The notes under the pieces: generated by a model
Seen by the model: the letters and a program-made list of their open reading frames with translations, nothing else
What the model was told of the DNA's origin: nothing
Databases searched by the model: none
Part shown: positions 30,401 to 40,258 of the stretch, piece after piece
Numbering within the stretch: the first letter of the stretch is position 1
Layout: every line of letters begins with the position of its first letter
From: Rhodococcus sp. SGAir0479
GTDB lineage: Bacteria; Actinomycetota; Actinomycetes; Mycobacteriales; Mycobacteriaceae
NCBI RefSeq assembly: GCF_005484805.1
Contig: NZ_CP039432.1
Coordinates: forward strand, 1,984,001 to 2,048,000
Direction of reading: 5' to 3'
Length of the DNA: 64,000 nucleotides
Translations under genes and position numbers: made by a program

Positions 30401-33400
30401 CGCGGGGTCGATCGTCGACCCCAGGTCGCCGCCCTCGTCGACCGGTAGCCAGGCGCTGTCCGGTGCTCCCGCGATCGTGACCCGGCCGAGGTTGTTGATA
30501 CTGATCTCCGGCGTCGCCGTCCGGTCCGGTGCGCCGATCGGATCGGGTCGGACGAGGTAGCGCAGCGCGCCGTACCCGATGCCGTGGTGCGGGGCGCCAC
30601 GCAACTGTTCCTTGACGAGTTTGAGGGCTTCGGTCGCGTCCGGGCCGCCACCGAACGCGACGTCGAGGTCGACGCCGGTCAGGTCCAGGCGTGCGGGGTG
30701 CGTGGTGGTGAACCAGCCGACGGTTCGGGACAGATCGGCCCCGGGAATCAGTTGTTCCTCGCGCCCGTGCCCCTCGAGCGTCACGACGCAGGTGGCGCGC
30801 GGCGTCCCCCGCCGACGCCGCCAGCCGGCCAGCGCCAACGCCCACGCGGTGACAACGGCGTCGTCCACGCCCCCGTGCACGGTCGCCGGCACGGTGGTGG
30901 TCAGCGCCGCGGTGACGTCCCCGGGCAGTTCGACGACCGTCGCGGCGACCGTCCCGGCGACATCACGTGCCGGGTCGAAGGGACGGCGCCCGAGCGGGAG
31001 TTCGTTTTCGGTCGCCGCGCTGCGCCAGTAGGCCACCTCGCGCGCCCGGTCCGGCGCGCCCGCCCACGCGGTCAGTGCGTGCGCCCACGTCCGCATCGAG
31101 GTGCCCACGGGCGGCAGTTGCGGCGCGGCGCCCTCGTGGACCTGCTGCCACGCGGATGCCAGGTGCGGCAACAGGATTCGCCACGACACCCCGTCGACCA
31201 CCAGATGATGGATCACCAGCAGGAGCCGACCGGGACGATGCGGTCCGCGGTCGATCCACACCGCCTCCAGCATGCGGCCAGACGACGGATCGAGCCGGCC
31301 GGCGGCGTCCTCGCGCGCCGCGGCGAGCGCCTCGGCCGGGTCGCGCCGGGCGTCCTCGCCGCTCCGGCGCACCACGTCGGCCGCAGCGATCGTGCCCGGC
31401 GGCGACACTACGAATCCCGGCTCGTCGGCGTGGAAGCGCGCCCGGAGCATGTCGTGGTGGTCGAGCACCGCCTGCACCGCGCCCAGCAGCTCCGGCTCGG
31501 TGATGCCGGTCGGCAACGCGACGCAGACCGACTGCGACAACCGGCGATACGGTCCGCCGCGTTCGACGAGCCACCGCACGATCGGCGTCCCCTCGACCCG
31601 GCCGACACCGCCGCCCGGCAACTCCTCGAGCACGGCCGGGGGCGCGGCCGCCGAGGTCGCGACCGCGGCCAGTCCGGCCACCGACAGCCGGTCGAACACG
31701 TCCCGGGGGGAGAGCGACAGTCCGGCCTCCCTGGCCCGCGACACGAACTGGATCGCCATGATCGAGTCGCCGCCGAGCGCGAAGAACGAATCGTCGGCGC
31801 CCACGGACTCGACGTCGAGCACCTGGGTGAACAGTGCCGCCAGAGTTTCCTCGACCGGTCCCGACGGGGGCCGTCCCGTCCCCGAGCCCGCGCCGAAGTC
31901 CGGCTCCGGCAGCGCCTTCCGGTCCACCTTGCCGTTGACGGTGAGCGGCAGGCGCGCGACGACCGTGACGGCGGCGGGCATCATGTACGGCGCCAACCGT
32001 CCGCCGACACGCTCGCGGACACGGTGGGGATCGAGCACCGTCCCGGCGTCCGGGACCACGTAGGCCGCCAACCGGACCGGGCCGCCGTCGTCCCGGCGCG
32101 GCACGACCACGGCGTCGGCGACGCCCGGGCACTCGCGCAGCGCCGACTCGATCTCCCCCGGCTCGACACGGAATCCGCGGACCTGCACCTGCGCGTCGCT
32201 GCGACCGAGGAAGACCAGGTGACCGTCGGGATCCCACCGCGCGAGATCCCCCGACCGGTAGAGCCTGCCCCCGTCGGGGGCGAAGGGGTCCGCGACGAAC
32301 CGGGCCGCGGTCGGACCGGCGCGTCCGCCGTAGCCGCGAGCCAGCTGGGACCCGCCCGCGTAGATCTCCCCGACCACCCCGACCGGGACGGGCCGCAGTC
32401 GCCGGTCCAGCAGGTACAGCCGCAGGCCCGGCACGGCGTCACCCACCAGATTGCCCGGCGCGCGGGCACGTTCGACGTTCATCCGGATCCCGGTGAGGAA
32501 GACGGTGGTCTCGGTGATGCCGTAGACGCTCAGGAGTTCGGCGTCGCCGCCGTCGTGCCGATCGAGCCACGGCAACAACCGGCTCTGGTCGTAGTCGTCG
32601 CCGCCGACGAGCAGGCGCCGCAGGTCGGGCAGCGACCGTCCGGCTGCCGACTCGGTGTCGGCCAGTTGGAGAAAGGCCGCCGGGGTCTGGCCCAGTACGT
32701 TCACGTGCTCGCGGCGCAGCAGTTCGACCAGTGCCTCCGGGGTCCGCACGGTGTCCTGATCGACGACGACCAGGGTCCCGCCCGCGGTGAGCGCGCCCCA
32801 GATCTCCCAGACCGAGAAGTCGAACGCGAACGAGTGGAACAGCGCCCACACCGATCCGTGCCCGGTCCCGAACGCCACCGCCGCATTCGCGAGCATCGCG
32901 GTCACGCTGCGATGGCTCACCTGCACGCCTTTCGGCCGTCCGGTCGATCCGGATGTGTAGATCGTGTACGCGAGGTGTCCGGTGCGCAGGGGCGCCCGCC
33001 GGTCGCGGTCGGTCACCGGAGCGGAGGACTCCGCGGCGAGCGCCCGCACCGTCGCGGGGTCGTCGAGCACGAGCCGCGGCACCGCCGCCGGCAGTTCGGT
33101 GGCCAAGTCGGTGGTCGTCACGACGCAGGACACTCCGGCGTCGGTCAGCACGTAGTTCCGCCGCGACGCCGGGGCGGTGGGGTCCACCGGCACGTACCCG
33201 GCGCCGGCGGTGACGACCGCCAGGAGTGCCACCACCAGGTCCTCGGTCCGGGCCAGCACCACGCCCACCGAGGTCTCCGGGCCTGCGCCCGCCGTGACGA
33301 GACGGCGCGCGAGCTGACCGGACCGCGCCTGCAGTTCGCGGTACGTGAGTCGCCGCTGACCCGACACGACGGCGACCCGCTCCGGCGCCCGGGCGGCGGC

Positions 33401-34876
33401 GCGCTCCACCAGCCGGGGCAGGGTCGCGTCGACGGTGACGCCGCCACCGCTCCGCAGCGAGAAGCGCAGCGCCGCGCGGGGGTCGTCGACGACGGGGAGG
33501 TCCCCGACGGGCGTCTCCGGTGCGGCCGTCGCCAGTCCGTGCAGCAGACGACGGAACCGTTCGTGGTGCGTGCGGAGCGTATCCGCGTCGTACAGGCGGG
33601 GATTGGCCTTGAGGTCGAGCCGGAGCGGCGCGCTGGGCCCGTACCGGTAGACGTTGACGAGCAGGTCCTCGACCGGGCCCGACGACAGCACCTCGAGCGC
33701 GCTCCGGGTCGCTCCCAGGCGTAGTTCTGCCGGGAACAGCATCAGGTTCAGCAGCGGCCCCGAGAAGCCCCGGCCGCCCCCGTGGTCGCCGCGGTCGCGG
33801 CGCAGATCCTCGTGCCGGTAGCGCTGGTGACGCAGGGCCCCGGCGAGCGCGGCCGACACCGCGGTGACGAGTTGGGCGACCGTCGTGCAGGTCCCGACCG
33901 AAATCCGCAGCGGCACCACATTCGCCAGCGTGCCGCCGGACCGTCGCAGTACCGCCGTGGTCCGTGCGGAGACGGGCAGGCTCAGCACGATGTCGTCGCT
34001 GCCGGTGTGCCGGGAGGTGTACGCGGCCAGCGCCGCCGCGACCAGCACTGCGGAACTCACGCCGTACCGGTCCTGAGCTGCGCTCAGCGCCGCAGCCGTG
34101 CCGGAGTCGACGACGCCGCCGATGTCCCGGCCCAGCGCGTGGGCCGGCGCGGACCGTTCGGCGAGACTGCACCTTTCGGGCATACCCGACGTCCGGTCGA
34201 CCCAGTACTCGCGGTCCGTGCCGCGCCGCGTCGAGTCGGCGTACGCAGCGTCCGCCGCGTGGACCGCGTCGAGATCCGCGCCGCCGAGTGGGGCCGGGCG
34301 TCCCTCGACCGCCGCGGTGTACAGGTCGGCCGTCCGGTAGAGCATCGCCGCGGCGCCGACACCGTCGAGCGCGATGTGATGGGTCCGCGTGTACCAGAGG
34401 TACCGGTCGTCGGCGATCCGTAGCAGCGCCGACTCCATCAGCCGATCGCGCACCATGTCGAGCGGGACGGTGATGTCGCGCCGCATCCACGTGTGCGCCG
34501 CGGCCTCCGGGTCGGGTTCACCCCGCAGATCCACGAGTCGGGTTTCGGTGTCCAGTCGCGGATCGAGGATCTGGTGCGGGCGAGAATCCACCAGTACCAG
34601 ACGAATCAGGCCGGACCCGAACTCGCGCGCCGCCCGCGACGCCGATCGCGACAGCTCGGCGACGTGCAATCGGGCGCCGTCCTCGCGGATGTCGACGTAC
34701 TGCGCGACCGACATCGGCACGGCCGGGTCGAGCTGCTGGGCCAGCCACTGCCCCGCCTGCGCCGGCGTGAGCGGCATCGGGTCCGTGTACCCGCCGGCCG
34801 CGCCGTCGAGTTCCGGCAGGCCGGCACCAGCGTCCGTGGTTCCGGGCGCTGCGTCGACTCGGAGGGGCAGCTCCAT
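18452..34876 (-). CDS. Four-module non-ribosomal peptide synthetase
   Basis: A 5474-residue NRPS. Approximate domains: C1 34-470 (HHIALDG at 166), A1 490-985 ([11 protein letters not shown] at 642), T1 near 1035 (GGDSIMA), E1 1090-1570 ([12 protein letters not shown]); C2 1580-2020 (HHILLDGW), A2 2040-2540, T2 near 2574 (GGNSLTA); C3 2635-3080 (HHIAADGFS), A3 3100-3600, T3 near 3645 (GGDSITV), E2 3700-4190 ([12 protein letters not shown]); C4 4195-4620 (HHIVLDGW), A4 4650-5130, T4 near 5170 (GGNSLSA), TE 5215-5474 (GYSVGG). All key motifs look intact. Predicted product: a tetrapeptide with D residues at 1 and 3, released by the thioesterase; C1 could accept an external acyl or aryl group. The ATG lacks a ribosome site; Met34 is an alternative. 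No MbtH, transporter or tailoring gene is adjacent. Confidence 0.95.
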   Translation of the reverse strand: MELPLRVDAAPGTTDAGAGLPELDGAAGGYTDPMPLTPAQAGQWLAQQLDPAVPMSVAQYVDIREDGARLHVAELSRSASRAAREFGSGLIRLVLVDSRPHQILDPRLDTETRLVDLRGEPDPEAAAHTWMRRDITVPLDMVRDRLMESALLRIADDRYLWYTRTHHIALDGVGAAAMLYRTADLYTAAVEGRPAPLGGADLDAVHAADAAYADSTRRGTDREYWVDRTSGMPERCSLAERSAPAHALGRDIGGVVDSGTAAALSAAQDRYGVSSAVLVAAALAAYTSRHTGSDDIVLSLPVSARTTAVLRRSGGTLANVVPLRISVGTCTTVAQLVTAVSAALAGALRHQRYRHEDLRRDRGDHGGGRGFSGPLLNLMLFPAELRLGATRSALEVLSSGPVEDLLVNVYRYGPSAPLRLDLKANPRLYDADTLRTHHERFRRLLHGLATAAPETPVGDLPVVDDPRAALRFSLRSGGGVTVDATLPRLVERAAARAPERVAVVSGQRRLTYRELQARSGQLARRLVTAGAGPETSVGVVLARTEDLVVALLAVVTAGAGYVPVDPTAPASRRNYVLTDAGVSCVVTTTDLATELPAAVPRLVLDDPATVRALAAESSAPVTDRDRRAPLRTGHLAYTIYTSGSTGRPKGVQVSHRSVTAMLANAAVAFGTGHGSVWALFHSFAFDFSVWEIWGALTAGGTLVVVDQDTVRTPEALVELLRREHVNVLGQTPAAFLQLADTESAAGRSLPDLRRLLVGGDDYDQSRLLPWLDRHDGGDAELLSVYGITETTVFLTGIRMNVERARAPGNLVGDAVPGLRLYLLDRRLRPVPVGVVGEIYAGGSQLARGYGGRAGPTAARFVADPFAPDGGRLYRSGDLARWDPDGHLVFLGRSDAQVQVRGFRVEPGEIESALRECPGVADAVVVPRRDDGGPVRLAAYVVPDAGTVLDPHRVRERVGGRLAPYMMPAAVTVVARLPLTVNGKVDRKALPEPDFGAGSGTGRPPSGPVEETLAALFTQVLDVESVGADDSFFALGGDSIMAIQFVSRAREAGLSLSPRDVFDRLSVAGLAAVATSAAAPPAVLEELPGGGVGRVEGTPIVRWLVERGGPYRRLSQSVCVALPTGITEPELLGAVQAVLDHHDMLRARFHADEPGFVVSPPGTIAAADVVRRSGEDARRDPAEALAAAREDAAGRLDPSSGRMLEAVWIDRGPHRPGRLLLVIHHLVVDGVSWRILLPHLASAWQQVHEGAAPQLPPVGTSMRTWAHALTAWAGAPDRAREVAYWRSAATENELPLGRRPFDPARDVAGTVAATVVELPGDVTAALTTTVPATVHGGVDDAVVTAWALALAGWRRRRGTPRATCVVTLEGHGREEQLIPGADLSRTVGWFTTTHPARLDLTGVDLDVAFGGGPDATEALKLVKEQLRGAPHHGIGYGALRYLVRPDPIGAPDRTATPEISINNLGRVTIAGAPDSAWLPVDEGGDLGSTIDPAMPAAATLDINMLTVDTGRGSTLRTSLASPTGLLDPEEVRDLAALWRSACEALVHAAGAPRAGGLTPSDVPLVRLDQDTIERLEAACPGLTDVWPLSPLQAGLLFQTEIAGDDTDPYLVQLVLDLHGAVDDDRMRRTVQALLDRHEILRAAFTTGPGGDPLQLVPGRVELPWAVADVRGSGDVAGILARDRSRRFDMTTPPLVRALLVRVADDRYQLVLTYHHILLDGWSVPLLVRELLELYAAPDHRRIPVSASFRDYLGWLDATDREASTARWVEALAGIDEPTLVGAFERGRQLPTVPRPDRLLLTEATTARLDAVARELGVTLSTVVRVAWAIVLAAWTRRDDVVFGAIVSGRPPGVAGIEDMVGLFINTVPVRVTLHPGETLAELLRRCHADQTALLGHEHVGLADIERATGAAALFDTITVFESYPIDRGGLTADTDIAGMRVADVTVHDATHYPLALAASVDTRLELRVDYAPALFDAQEIDGVVDRIERVLLAVAADPDVPLARLRLLSATDYARLAPVRGGPGRRHRTLPDILVDAARLDPDAPALSCGDDAMSYRALDARSTRTARLLIDAGLGPETVVAVAMTRSIEFVEAVWAVAKTGAAFVPVDPTYPRERIEHMLTDSGARVGLTVSSRRDALGDGISWHVVDSEAHRAAVGRRSDAPIDDVDRVAPLRTDNPAYLIYTSGSTGTPKGVALTHRGLANLVAEEREQLAVTEESKVSQFTSPSFDASVFELLMAFGSGAHLVIAPPDVVGGEDLARSLAEGGQTHAFFTPSVLGSMRPDGLGTLHALAVAGEPCPPELVGRWAPGRRMFNAYGPTEASILSNIAGPLDPDEPVTIGAPALGFVELVLDARLQPVPVGTPGELYLGGPGVARGYHRRPGLTAERFVASPFVVESAQPGDGDDGTRPGDRLYRTGDVVRWRDDLTLEYLGRSDFQVKIRGFRVELGEIDAALTDHPGVEFAATLGRTAPSGETVLVSYVRSGDDPAVDPGELRNHLGRRLPPHMVPALIVPIDDVPLTRSGKVDRKALPAPDFPAAVDATGAVAFTPLEEIVAEHLCAVLGLDRIGPDDSFFDLGGNSLTATRVTRRLDAALGADLDVRALFEAPTVRGLARRVRATGTGGAQRPALRPYDRPDVLPLSSAQLRMWSINQLDTASPAYNIVMAVRLRGALDEDALAAAVGDVMRRHSTLRTRYPLVDGTPAQVVVDPDEAPRVDRMSVGAADLPTHLSSAASTGFDVSSQVPVRAQLARLAPADHVLVVVAHHIAADGFSMTTLARDVMRAYQSRRRGQAPDWAPPPLDYVDFALWQRDLLGDPGDPGSLYSRQLAQWRSTLAGMPEVVPLPTDRPRPARQSLRGATVGFTVDAGTHRRLADLARHANATMFMVAHTALAVLVARLSDTDDIVIGTPVSGRGEAGLDEIVGMFVGMLVLRTPIDTGASFDDLLAVTRAADLTAFARTDLPFERLVDELAPERSTAYAPLFQVLVEYRTDMTGYLRLPGLEVEPVDCDPGIAKFDLQLSVSESFDPDGAPGGMRFDLTYATDLWNPATAEGFAERLHRILDAAAADRRRPVGEIGLLTAAELVAAEPGAVVPVRGDTLADLFTRAAADHPDRVALVDGESRRTYSELAADANRLARLLVARGAGPDTAVAVAVPRSSAAVVAVVATVLAGAAYLPIDVGAPRERIAFVVGEAAPTCVVTTLGAVDTLGDLPAQVVVLDSPTVRAELAAQAAGTITNGDRTAPLHPDNAAYIVYTSGSTGRPKGVEVSHRAALGLLAGAYSEFDLRASDTWTQFHSLAFDVSVWETWGPLSVGATTVIVAPEIVRSPGDFVALLQRESVTVLNQTPASFYQLVEHGADVELPLRYVFVGGEELAVEQVRKWYARRPRHTDVVAEMYGITEATVIDTTAVLAPDASTSTPPGAIGRPLPGLRVDVLDRRLQPVPAGVRGEIYVSGDAVARGYVHRPGLTAGRFVAAPGRAGRRMYRTGDLGRRGPDGRLEFLGRSDFQVQVRGFRIELGEIESAMLRCGGVARAVVVSRRDEGGADDRLVGYVVPAPGRTPDPLQVREDLARTLPPYMVPAAVVVLDALPLTSNGKVDRRALPEPDFAAFAGHGRPPAGPVEQRLAVLFAQTLGVPAVAADDSFFALGGDSITVIQLVSRARAAGLLFAPQDVFERPTVERLATVAGEAAAADRVPGLPEVAGGGIGVVEPTPVLRWLAGRRGGWEHFSQSVAVRVPADLTGAQLRMALQALLDRHDMLRSVRVGDGPDLRLAVAEPGSVDAGDCLRRVDCSHVRGEGDIDTGDIDTVASRARSAAVSRLDPAAGVMVQAVWCDAGGERPGRLAVAIHHFAVDGVSWRILLGDLVTACRQASVGTTPELPRVGTSMRTWAHELRRIAGDARTVAQLRWWREALLPADPLLGVRRFDPDRDVTASQVTIRIDAHVTHRLLDRLPQLYRATPADAVLCATAMAIARWRRWAGGLPSVVVSAEGHGREERILPGADLSRTVGWFTTTFPLRLDLTGVDIDDAYAAGRAAGTALAAVKEQWRAVPDHGIGYGLLRYLNAETESAFDDLAEPQVSVNYLGRLAGDGPAGWSLAADATVDVAGQGPVPSPLALDAHVATSADGEQLSATVRYAPDVLDADAVDEFAQLWRAAVHALAEYADRPDSGGLTPSDLGLVTATQKEIDRWESAHPGACDVWPPAPLQEGLLFHALLAGQDVDAYHVQVVLDLEGDLDRDRLAAAAQALMDRHASLRTAFDNRDDGTVVQVVLGHVDADWSVAEARDGEDRILIDREQHRNFDMRSAPLIRFLLLDVGSGRHRLVVTNHHIVLDGWSMPLLVTDLFELYVSGGRPSDRPAPQFRDYLAWLAARDTAAAERAWVTALSGLPGPTLAVPHAAGRRLSATAAEPVPVPDAVVDALARTVENAGVTVNTALQAAWGILLGQMTASADVVFGTTVSGRPPVVDGVEAMVGLFINTIPVRVRLDPREPAAQLLLRLHAARAALMAHEHLGLPAIQEAVGFGGLFDTAMVLESYPQDVTAVSRLAERTGVRVTGVEGQDSTHYPLSLMAFDDGRLRLRLRYAPEAVSPETAADLADRLVRIVEAIARRPDVPVGRVDVLGGARRAEPVAVATAEATAPRPWTDILSAGAALDPDAVALRWRGTDTTYREFDERSTRLARQLLDRGVGPEDFVPVAVPRSADSVTATWAVAKTGAAPVPIDPKLPDARVRYMLDDCAAVVGLAASRDHGLPDGLDWLALDEVDLDRGASAPIRDDERTHPIRPTDPAYLIYTSGSTGAPKGVVVTHTGLPYLAAAQIAHQNVSPKSRVLHVCSPSFDVSILELTLALAAGATLVIAPPDVYAGPELERCARDEHITHLLVTPAVCGTLDPAALPDLEVAEIGGELFGAELVDAWAHRTRLLNAYGPTECTVCVTTSETLETGRPITLGGPVPRSAVGAVVVDGWLRPVPEGGEGELYLFGPCLARGYRGQPALTSGRFVANPFGPPGSRLYRTGDLVRRAGPHGVQYVGRTDFQIKIRGLRIEVGDVDAALTAHPDVEFAASLGHRAPNGETVLVSYVRLGAGGVADAAALRKFAATSLPAYMVPSAITILDDVPMNANGKLDRRALPEPVFATVDYRPPANHTQQVLVDVFADVLGAERVGVDDSFFELGGNSLSAVRVVAEVQSRLGTALPMQWVVSAATPAAIAARLDGAEAPAPDDELVRMRGGDGTEPLVCVHPAIGLTWCYTGLLPYLGAGRPVYGIQSPGIGDKTYAPATMEELARRYVDRIRQVQPHGPYHLLGYSVGGAIAHAMAVRLRFLGEGVRTLVMLDTRTADSAPDTAPAPTLGMLFAEFAGVDGAADDGEMTAERAAQLLRDDGGPYAALTADDVRRLYDDYLHTIQLGRTYRPEQFDGDVEYVAAADDEQAPRENPWTAHVSGRVRIHPVPWTHNRLTTPDALAVVGPLVGTWLDGRR

Positions 34877-34924
34877 CGGTTCGGAACGCGCGACATGCGG
34901 GCCGCCCGGCCCGCCGTCACCGGT

Positions 34925-35008
34925 TCAGTCCGGGATGGCCGAGTCGGTCCTCTGCACGTGGGCGCCGGAGGCGTCCGCCGTGGCAGGAATTGCGTCGTTG
35001 TTCGTCAT
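34925..35008 (-). CDS. Possible 27-residue leader ORF before the NRPS
   Basis: ATG to TGA encoding MTNNDAIPATADASGAHVQR then seven more residues, ending 48 bp before the NRPS start. No obvious ribosome site, though a leaderless start is possible in this lineage. It could be an upstream ORF, part of the NRPS leader, or chance. Confidence 0.25.
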   Translation of the reverse strand: MTNNDAIPATADASGAHVQRTDSAIPD

Positions 35009-35063
35009 TGCCCCAACGATACGACGGACCTTCGCCGCCGAGCGAGTGACGATTTCGTCTACA

Positions 35064-35399
35064 TCACCAGTGCGGCGCCGCGACGAGCAGGAAGACCGCG
35101 CCGGCCAGCACACCGAAACCGCCGCTGAGAATGCCGAGCAACGTCTCGAGCGATCGGGGCTCACTGTCCTCGACCGCCTCCGACCGCGACGCGACGACGC
35201 CCGCACCGATCGCACCGAGCCCCAGCACGATTCCCAGCCCGAACGTCCAGAAGGTGATGACGGACAGCGCGCCCAGCGCGATCGACACGTCGCTGCCCGA
35301 CCGCCGCAGCCACTCGGTTGCAGCGGCGGCCGCGTCGGGCCTGCCGGTGTCTGCGCGGGGTCGGGGATCCGGATTCGGGTGATCGGTTACGACGGACAT
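35064..35399 (-). CDS. Small two-TM membrane protein (DUF4190-like)
   Basis: A 111-residue protein: polar, Pro/Arg-rich N-terminus (HPNPDPRPRADTGRP), then SDVSIALGALSVITFWTFGL with a hydrophobic run, a short charged loop (ASRSEAVEDSEPRSLE) and a second hydrophobic segment to the end. This pattern resembles DUF4190-type small membrane proteins. ATG at 35399 is used; a GTG sits one codon earlier. It lies 55 bp upstream of the 27-residue ORF, in the same direction as the NRPS. Function unknown. Confidence 0.55.
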   Translation of the reverse strand: MSVVTDHPNPDPRPRADTGRPDAAAAATEWLRRSGSDVSIALGALSVITFWTFGLGIVLGLGAIGAGVVASRSEAVEDSEPRSLETLLGILSGGFGVLAGAVFLLVAAPHW

Positions 35400-35471
35400 C
35401 ACGATGCTTTCTCGAACAAACTATCGGCGGACGGAGAGGAGTGCAGGAGCGAAGAAGATGGACCGCCGGAA

Positions 35472-35504
35472 GGGCGGGGCGGGCTACGAACGCCCACCCC
35501 GCCC
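35472..35504. terminator. Hairpin downstream of the Hsp20 gene
   Basis: GGGCGGGGCGGGC (35472-35484) pairs with 35492-35504 with one mismatch, a 13-bp stem and 7-nt loop, 29 bp after the Hsp20 stop. Likely a rho-independent-type terminator without a clear U-tract. Confidence 0.55.
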
Positions 35505-35533
35505 GTCCGGACCATGGGGTGTGTCGTCGCGGA

Positions 35534-35992
35534 TCAGGTCGACGTGTCTCCCTTTCCGGCCTCGATGGTGCGCGGGGCGTCGGACGCGAGTCGCGTGACC
35601 TCGATCTTGCGCGGCTTGGCCCGCTCGGCGACCGGGATCATCACGGTCAGGACGCCGTTCTCGTATGTGGCAGAGATATTTTCGGCGTCCACGCCCTCGC
35701 CGAGGGACAACTGCCGCCGGTACGTCCCGCTGAACCGTTCGGACGCGAGCCACTGCACGTGCTCCTCCGAGGGCGCACTGCGGTGCGCGGTCAGCGTGAG
35801 CGTGCCGTTCTCGACGTCCACGTCCACCGAGCCCGGATCGACGCCGGGCAGATCGGCGTGGAGCACGTAGTGGTCGTCGACGCGGTAGAGATCCATGGGC
35901 ATGAACTGCGGGACACGCGAGGTACCCACGGCATTGGACATCAGGCTGCGAGTGAGTGCGTCGACATCGGTGAAGGGATCGAAGCGAAGCAC
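35534..35992 (-). CDS. Hsp20/alpha-crystallin small heat-shock protein
   Basis: A 152-residue small heat-shock protein that would hold unfolded proteins as large oligomers. The alpha-crystallin domain spans about residues 32-130: MDLYRVDDHYVLHADLPGVD, VENGTLTLTAHR, FSGTYRRQLSLGEGVD and YENGVLTVMIPVAE, with the late G-V-L motif in place. The start is a GTG at 35992 with GGGAGG about 10 nt upstream. Mycobacterium has an Hsp20 gene (Rv0251c) beside the same Sdh operon, though upstream of it and not downstream as here. No HspR or CIRCE element was identified. Confidence 0.9.
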   Translation of the reverse strand: MLRFDPFTDVDALTRSLMSNAVGTSRVPQFMPMDLYRVDDHYVLHADLPGVDPGSVDVDVENGTLTLTAHRSAPSEEHVQWLASERFSGTYRRQLSLGEGVDAENISATYENGVLTVMIPVAERAKPRKIEVTRLASDAPRTIEAGKGDTST

Positions 35993-36172
35993 AGCAGAAA
36001 CACCTCCCGAGCATCTCCAGTGCCCGTCACCCGACGGGCAACCGAACAACGTGTGCACCGTGAAATCTAGCACTCCCGAGCGACGAGTGCCAAGCCCATC
36101 GGTGTCGTGTTCGCCCGCAGCGATCGCACGCCAATCCGACTGGCGCGCAGCCGTGCTCGGCGCCAGGGAAAG

Positions 36173-36928
36173 TCAGCGGTCCTTGCGCCGGAAGAGCTTG
36201 TTCCCCAGCCACACGACCGGGTCGTAGCGCCGGTCCGCGACGCGTTCCTTCATCGGGATCAACGCGTTGTCGGTGATGTGGATGTTCTCGGGGCACACGT
36301 CCGTGCAGCACTTGGTGATGTTGCACAGTCCCAGCCCGAACTCGGATTGCGCGGCGTCACGGCGATCCGCGGAGTCGAGTGGATGCATCTCGAGTTCCGC
36401 GATGCGCATGAGGTAGCGGGGCCCGGCGAAGGCCTCCTTGTTCTCCTCGTGGTCGCGGATAACGTGGCAGACGTTCTGGCACAGGAAGCACTCGATGCAC
36501 TTGCGGAACTCCTGCGAACGCGCGACGTCCTCCTGCTTCATCCGGTACTCCCCCGGACCCAGCCCCGCAGGGGGCGCGAACGCCGGGATCTCACGTGCCT
36601 TGGCGTAGTTGAACGAGACATCGGTGACGAGGTCCCGGATCACCGGGAACGTGCGCACCGGGGTGACCGTGACGACCTCGTCCTCGGCGAAGGTCGACAT
36701 CCGTGTCATGCACATCAGCTTGGGCCGACCGTTGACCTCCGCCGAACACGAGCCGCACTTACCGGCCTTGCAGTTCCAGCGCACCGCCAGGTCGGGCGCT
36801 CGCGTGGCCTGGATGCGGTGGATGATGTCGAGCACCACCTCGCCCTCGTTGACCTCCACGGTGTAGTCCTGCAGGCCGCCGCCGGACGCGTCGCCGCGCC
36901 ACACCCGGAACCTCGCGTCGTAGCCCAT
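36173..36928 (-). CDS. sdhB: Succinate dehydrogenase/fumarate reductase iron-sulfur subunit
   Basis: A 251-residue electron-transfer subunit. [2Fe-2S] ligands are in WNCKAGKCGSCSAE with a later LMCM; [4Fe-4S] and [3Fe-4S] ligands are in CIECFLCQNVC and CNITKCCTDVCP. The start MGYDARFRVWRGDASGG is nearly the mycobacterial Rv0247c N-terminus (recalled), pointing to the Sdh1-type enzyme. It passes electrons from SdhA to the membrane quinone site. It follows sdhA by one base (TGACATG), so the pair is coupled. Confidence 0.93.
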   Translation of the reverse strand: MGYDARFRVWRGDASGGGLQDYTVEVNEGEVVLDIIHRIQATRAPDLAVRWNCKAGKCGSCSAEVNGRPKLMCMTRMSTFAEDEVVTVTPVRTFPVIRDLVTDVSFNYAKAREIPAFAPPAGLGPGEYRMKQEDVARSQEFRKCIECFLCQNVCHVIRDHEENKEAFAGPRYLMRIAELEMHPLDSADRRDAAQSEFGLGLCNITKCCTDVCPENIHITDNALIPMKERVADRRYDPVVWLGNKLFRRKDR

Positions 36929-36929
36929 G

Positions 36930-38861
36930 TCAGGCCGTCCTTCCCGGATGCCCGGCGATCTCGGCGTCCGTGTAGTACTTGCCCAGTTCGTCGATGTCGA
37001 ACAGCGCCAACAGGTCGGCTCGCATCGGGGGTTGCTGCTCGCGGGTGACGATGACGTCGGGCACCGCGCCGGGCTCGTCCAGCACCGGGTCACCCGACAC
37101 CGTGCTGCACACCAGAAGCGTCGATCGCCACTCCGGATCCATGTCCGGGTAGTCGTCGCGAGTGTGCCCGCCGCGGCTCTCGGTGCGCATGAGGGCGGCC
37201 CGTGCAACGCACTCGCTGACCAGCACCATGTTGCGCAGGTCGAGCGCGAGGTGCCAACCGGGATTGAACTGCCGGTGCCCTTCGACCGTCACTCCGGGCA
37301 ACCGCGACTTGACGTCGTCGAGCGCGGCGATCGCCCGCTCCACCTCCGGCTCGCTCCGGATGATGCCGACCAGGTCGTTCATCGTCTGCTGCAGTTCCGT
37401 GTGGAGGGCGTAGGGGTTCTCCCCGGCACCGGACTCGGGAGGATCGAACGGGGCGACGGCCGCCCGCGCCGCGGCGGTGACGTCGGCGTCGGCAATGACC
37501 GGGCGCGCCCCGAGCGACTGCACGTAGTCGGCCGCGCCGAGCCCCGCGCGGCGCCCGAAGACCAGCAGGTCGGACAGCGAGTTGCCGCCCAGCCGGTTGG
37601 AACCGTGCATGCCGCCCGAGCACTCCCCCGCCGCGAAGAGCCCTGCGACCGTGGAGGAACCGGTGTCGGGGTCGACCTCGATTCCGCCCATCACGTAGTG
37701 GCACGTGGGGCCGACCTCCATCTGCTCCTTGGTGATGTCGACGTCGGCGAGTTCCTTGAACTGGTGGTGCATCGACGGCAGCCGGCGGACGATCTCGGCC
37801 GCTGGCATGCGGGACGCGATGTCGAGGTAGACCCCGCCGTGCGGGGTGGACCGCCCGGCCTTGACCTCGGAGTTGATGGCTCGGGCGACCTCGTCGCGCG
37901 GCAGCAGGTCCGGAGTGCGCCGGTTGGCGTCCGGGTCCTCGTACCAGCGGTCGGCCTCCTCCGCGGTCTCCGCATACTGACCTTTGAAGACCGGGGGAAT
38001 GTAGGAGAACATGAACCGCTCCCCCTCGGAGTTCTTGAGGACCCCGCCGTCCCCGCGCACCCCCTCGGTCACGAGGATGCCGTTGACGCTGGGCGGCCAG
38101 ACCATCCCGGTGGGGTGGAACTGGACGAACTCCATGTTGATGAGATTCGCGCCGGCACGGAGCGCGAGCGCGTGGCCGTCGCCGGTGTACTCCCACGAGT
38201 TGGACGTCACCTTGAACGACTTGCCGATGCCGCCGGTCGCCATCACGATGGCGGGCGCCTCGAACACCACGAAACGGCCCGACTCCCGCCAGTAACCGAA
38301 GGCGCCCGCGATCCGGTCCCCGTCCTTGAGCAGGTCGGTCACCGTGCACTCGGCGAACACCCGCACGCGGGCCTCGTAGTCCCCGGTCGCGGCGAAGTCC
38401 TCCTGCTGGAGTGAGACGATCTTCTGCTGCATCGTGCGGATCAGTTCGAGCCCGGTACGGTCGCCGACGTGCGCGAGCCGCGGGTAGGTGTGCCCGCCGA
38501 AGTTCCGCTGGCTGATGCGGCCGTCCTCGGTGCGGTCGAACAGCGCCCCGTAGGTCTCGAGCTCCCATACCCGGTCCGGCGCCTCGCGGGCGTGCAGTTC
38601 GGCCATCCGCCAGTTGTTGAGAAACTTGCCCCCGCGCATCGTGTCGCGAAAGTGGACCTGCCAGTTGTCCTTCGAGTTCGCGTTGCCCATCGCGGCCGCA
38701 CAGCCCCCCTCGGCCATGACGGTGTGCGCCTTGCCGAACAGCGACTTGCACACCACCGCCACCGACAGTCCCCGCTCGCGGGCCTCGATCACCGCGCGCA
38801 GCCCGGCCCCTCCGGCGCCGATGACGACCACGTCGTAGCTGTGCCGTTCGATGTCCACCAT
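36930..38861 (-). CDS. sdhA: Succinate dehydrogenase/fumarate reductase flavoprotein subunit
   Basis: A 643-residue flavoprotein catalysing succinate oxidation to fumarate. The FAD fold is VVVIGAGGAGLRAVIEARERG; the HTVMAEGGCAAAMGN block carries the His that usually binds FAD covalently; FVQFHPTGM, GVRGDGGVL, GGNSLSDLLVFGRRAG and ESRGGHTRDDYP are substrate-site blocks. It matches the long (about 640-residue) Rv0248c-type subunit. Genes run Rv0250c-like, anchor, sdhA, sdhB. Acts on the cytosolic face of the membrane. Confidence 0.95.
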   Translation of the reverse strand: MVDIERHSYDVVVIGAGGAGLRAVIEARERGLSVAVVCKSLFGKAHTVMAEGGCAAAMGNANSKDNWQVHFRDTMRGGKFLNNWRMAELHAREAPDRVWELETYGALFDRTEDGRISQRNFGGHTYPRLAHVGDRTGLELIRTMQQKIVSLQQEDFAATGDYEARVRVFAECTVTDLLKDGDRIAGAFGYWRESGRFVVFEAPAIVMATGGIGKSFKVTSNSWEYTGDGHALALRAGANLINMEFVQFHPTGMVWPPSVNGILVTEGVRGDGGVLKNSEGERFMFSYIPPVFKGQYAETAEEADRWYEDPDANRRTPDLLPRDEVARAINSEVKAGRSTPHGGVYLDIASRMPAAEIVRRLPSMHHQFKELADVDITKEQMEVGPTCHYVMGGIEVDPDTGSSTVAGLFAAGECSGGMHGSNRLGGNSLSDLLVFGRRAGLGAADYVQSLGARPVIADADVTAAARAAVAPFDPPESGAGENPYALHTELQQTMNDLVGIIRSEPEVERAIAALDDVKSRLPGVTVEGHRQFNPGWHLALDLRNMVLVSECVARAALMRTESRGGHTRDDYPDMDPEWRSTLLVCSTVSGDPVLDEPGAVPDVIVTREQQPPMRADLLALFDIDELGKYYTDAEIAGHPGRTA

Positions 38862-38907
38862 GCACTCCCCCTGTCGGTGACTCGTCGGTGAAGCGGAAAT
38901 CGGTGTT

Positions 38908-39726
38908 TCAGTTGATCAGTCGCAGGTCCGAGATGGTGCCGCTCGCGACGAGCATGATGTAGAAGTCGGTGACGACCAGCGTCCCCAGCGTGGTCCACGC
39001 CAACTGCATGTGCCGGGTGTTGAGGGCACTCACCCAGGTCCAGAGCCGGTAGCGGACCGGGTGTGCCGAGAAGTGTTTGAGGCGTCCACCCGTCACGTGC
39101 CGGCACGAATGGCACGACAGGGTGTACGCCCACAGCAGGATGACGTTCGCGGTGATGATCAGGCTGCCGAGGCCGAGACCGAAACCGCCGTCGGGCCCCT
39201 GGTACGCCCGCACCGCGTCGTACGTGTTGACCACCGAGACCACGAGCGCGACGTAGAAGAAGTACCGGTGCGAGTTCTGCACGATCAGCGGCAGTCGGGT
39301 CTCGCCGGTGTACCGCGAGTGCGGTTCGGCGACGGCGCATGCCGGCGGCGCCAACCAGATCGACCGGTAGTAGGCCTTGCGGTAGTAGTAGCAGGTCAGC
39401 CGGAAGCCGAGCAGGAACGGCAGCACGAGGAATCCGAGCGGAATCCACATCGGCAGCTCGCCCACCCAGGTGCCGAAGTGACTGGCACCCGGCACACACG
39501 ACGCGCTGATGCACGGCGAGTAGAAGGGCGTGAGGTAGTGGTAGTCGTCGACCCAGTACGCGGTGCGCACGAACGAACGGATGGTCGCGTACACCACGAA
39601 GGCCGCGAGCCCCAGCGTCGTGAGCGCGGGTGCGAGCCACCACCGGTCGGTGCGCAGGGTGCGGGCAGCGATGGACGCCCGAGCCGGCGGCGGCGCGCCG
39701 ATCTCGGTCACGCGCGGCGTCCTCAC
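38908..39726 (-). CDS. Sdh membrane anchor subunit, Rv0249c-like
   Basis: A 272-residue integral membrane protein with about five hydrophobic segments (WWLAPALTTLGLAAFVVYAT, MWIPLGFLVLPFLLGF, FFYVALVVSVVNTY, IITANVILLWAYTLSC, LGTLVVTDFYIMLVAS). It replaces the separate SdhC and SdhD subunits and should hold the quinone site; histidines in SHFG, CHSCRHVTGG and SAHP are possible heme ligands. A GTG at 39726 overlapping the upstream stop (GTGA) sets the start; a second GTG five codons later is possible. Size matches the mycobacterial Sdh1 anchor. Confidence 0.85.
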   Translation of the reverse strand: MRTPRVTEIGAPPPARASIAARTLRTDRWWLAPALTTLGLAAFVVYATIRSFVRTAYWVDDYHYLTPFYSPCISASCVPGASHFGTWVGELPMWIPLGFLVLPFLLGFRLTCYYYRKAYYRSIWLAPPACAVAEPHSRYTGETRLPLIVQNSHRYFFYVALVVSVVNTYDAVRAYQGPDGGFGLGLGSLIITANVILLWAYTLSCHSCRHVTGGRLKHFSAHPVRYRLWTWVSALNTRHMQLAWTTLGTLVVTDFYIMLVASGTISDLRLIN

Positions 39727-40007
39727 GTGCGCTCGTGCGGGTTGCCGCCGAGCCCCTCGTCGTCCACGCCCTGCCACAGTGCGCGGTCGTACGGGGTGTC
39801 GGGCACCTGCACCCGCTCGGACGTGGCGTGGGCGGTGGGTCGCGGGGGCGATTCGCTGAGCTCGCCGGCGTCGATATCGAGACGATCGACGTCGTTGGCG
39901 AGTCGACGCACCGCGGAGGCGTCGCCGTAGACATTGCGCAGTGACCCTACGCACTGGCGCAGCTGCCCGATGGTGCGCTGCAACTCCATCACTTCGGTGG
40001 TGGTCAT
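39723..40007 (-). CDS. Conserved hypothetical protein, Rv0250c-like, first gene of the Sdh operon
   Basis: A 94-residue protein with a helical first half (MTTTEVMELQRTIGQLRQCV then LRNVYGDASAVRRLANDVDRL) and a polar tail ending GLGGNPHERT. Position and size match Rv0250c, which heads the mycobacterial Sdh1 operon. GGAGG sits 5 nt before the ATG, the best ribosome site in the operon. Function unknown; the stop overlaps the anchor-gene GTG, so it is translated with the Sdh complex. Confidence 0.75.
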   Translation of the reverse strand: MTTTEVMELQRTIGQLRQCVGSLRNVYGDASAVRRLANDVDRLDIDAGELSESPPRPTAHATSERVQVPDTPYDRALWQGVDDEGLGGNPHERT

Positions 40008-40258
40008 CCGTACCTCCGAACACATGTCGGTCGATTCGTCGGACGGATCGTGCAGAGGGAGGGCCCCGGCCCGCTGCCCGATCTGCCTACACGTTGTGAC
40101 GCCACTCACAGTACTCGAGGAGTACCGGGCGTGCCGCCGTTCCCGAGATCCGGGGGCACCCCGACTTCCCACGCAGCGGGAGGGGAGCTGACTTGTGATC
40201 TACACCACTTCAGGATGTGTGTTCACGCCGAACCTCATCCACCGAAGGAGCCCACACC

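Noticed and set aside
23699-30448. A 2249-codon open frame on the plus strand opposite the NRPS
   Set aside because: It is antisense to conserved NRPS domains, is Arg/Gly/Val/His-rich with no family motif, and is the normal by-product of G/C-rich third codon positions.
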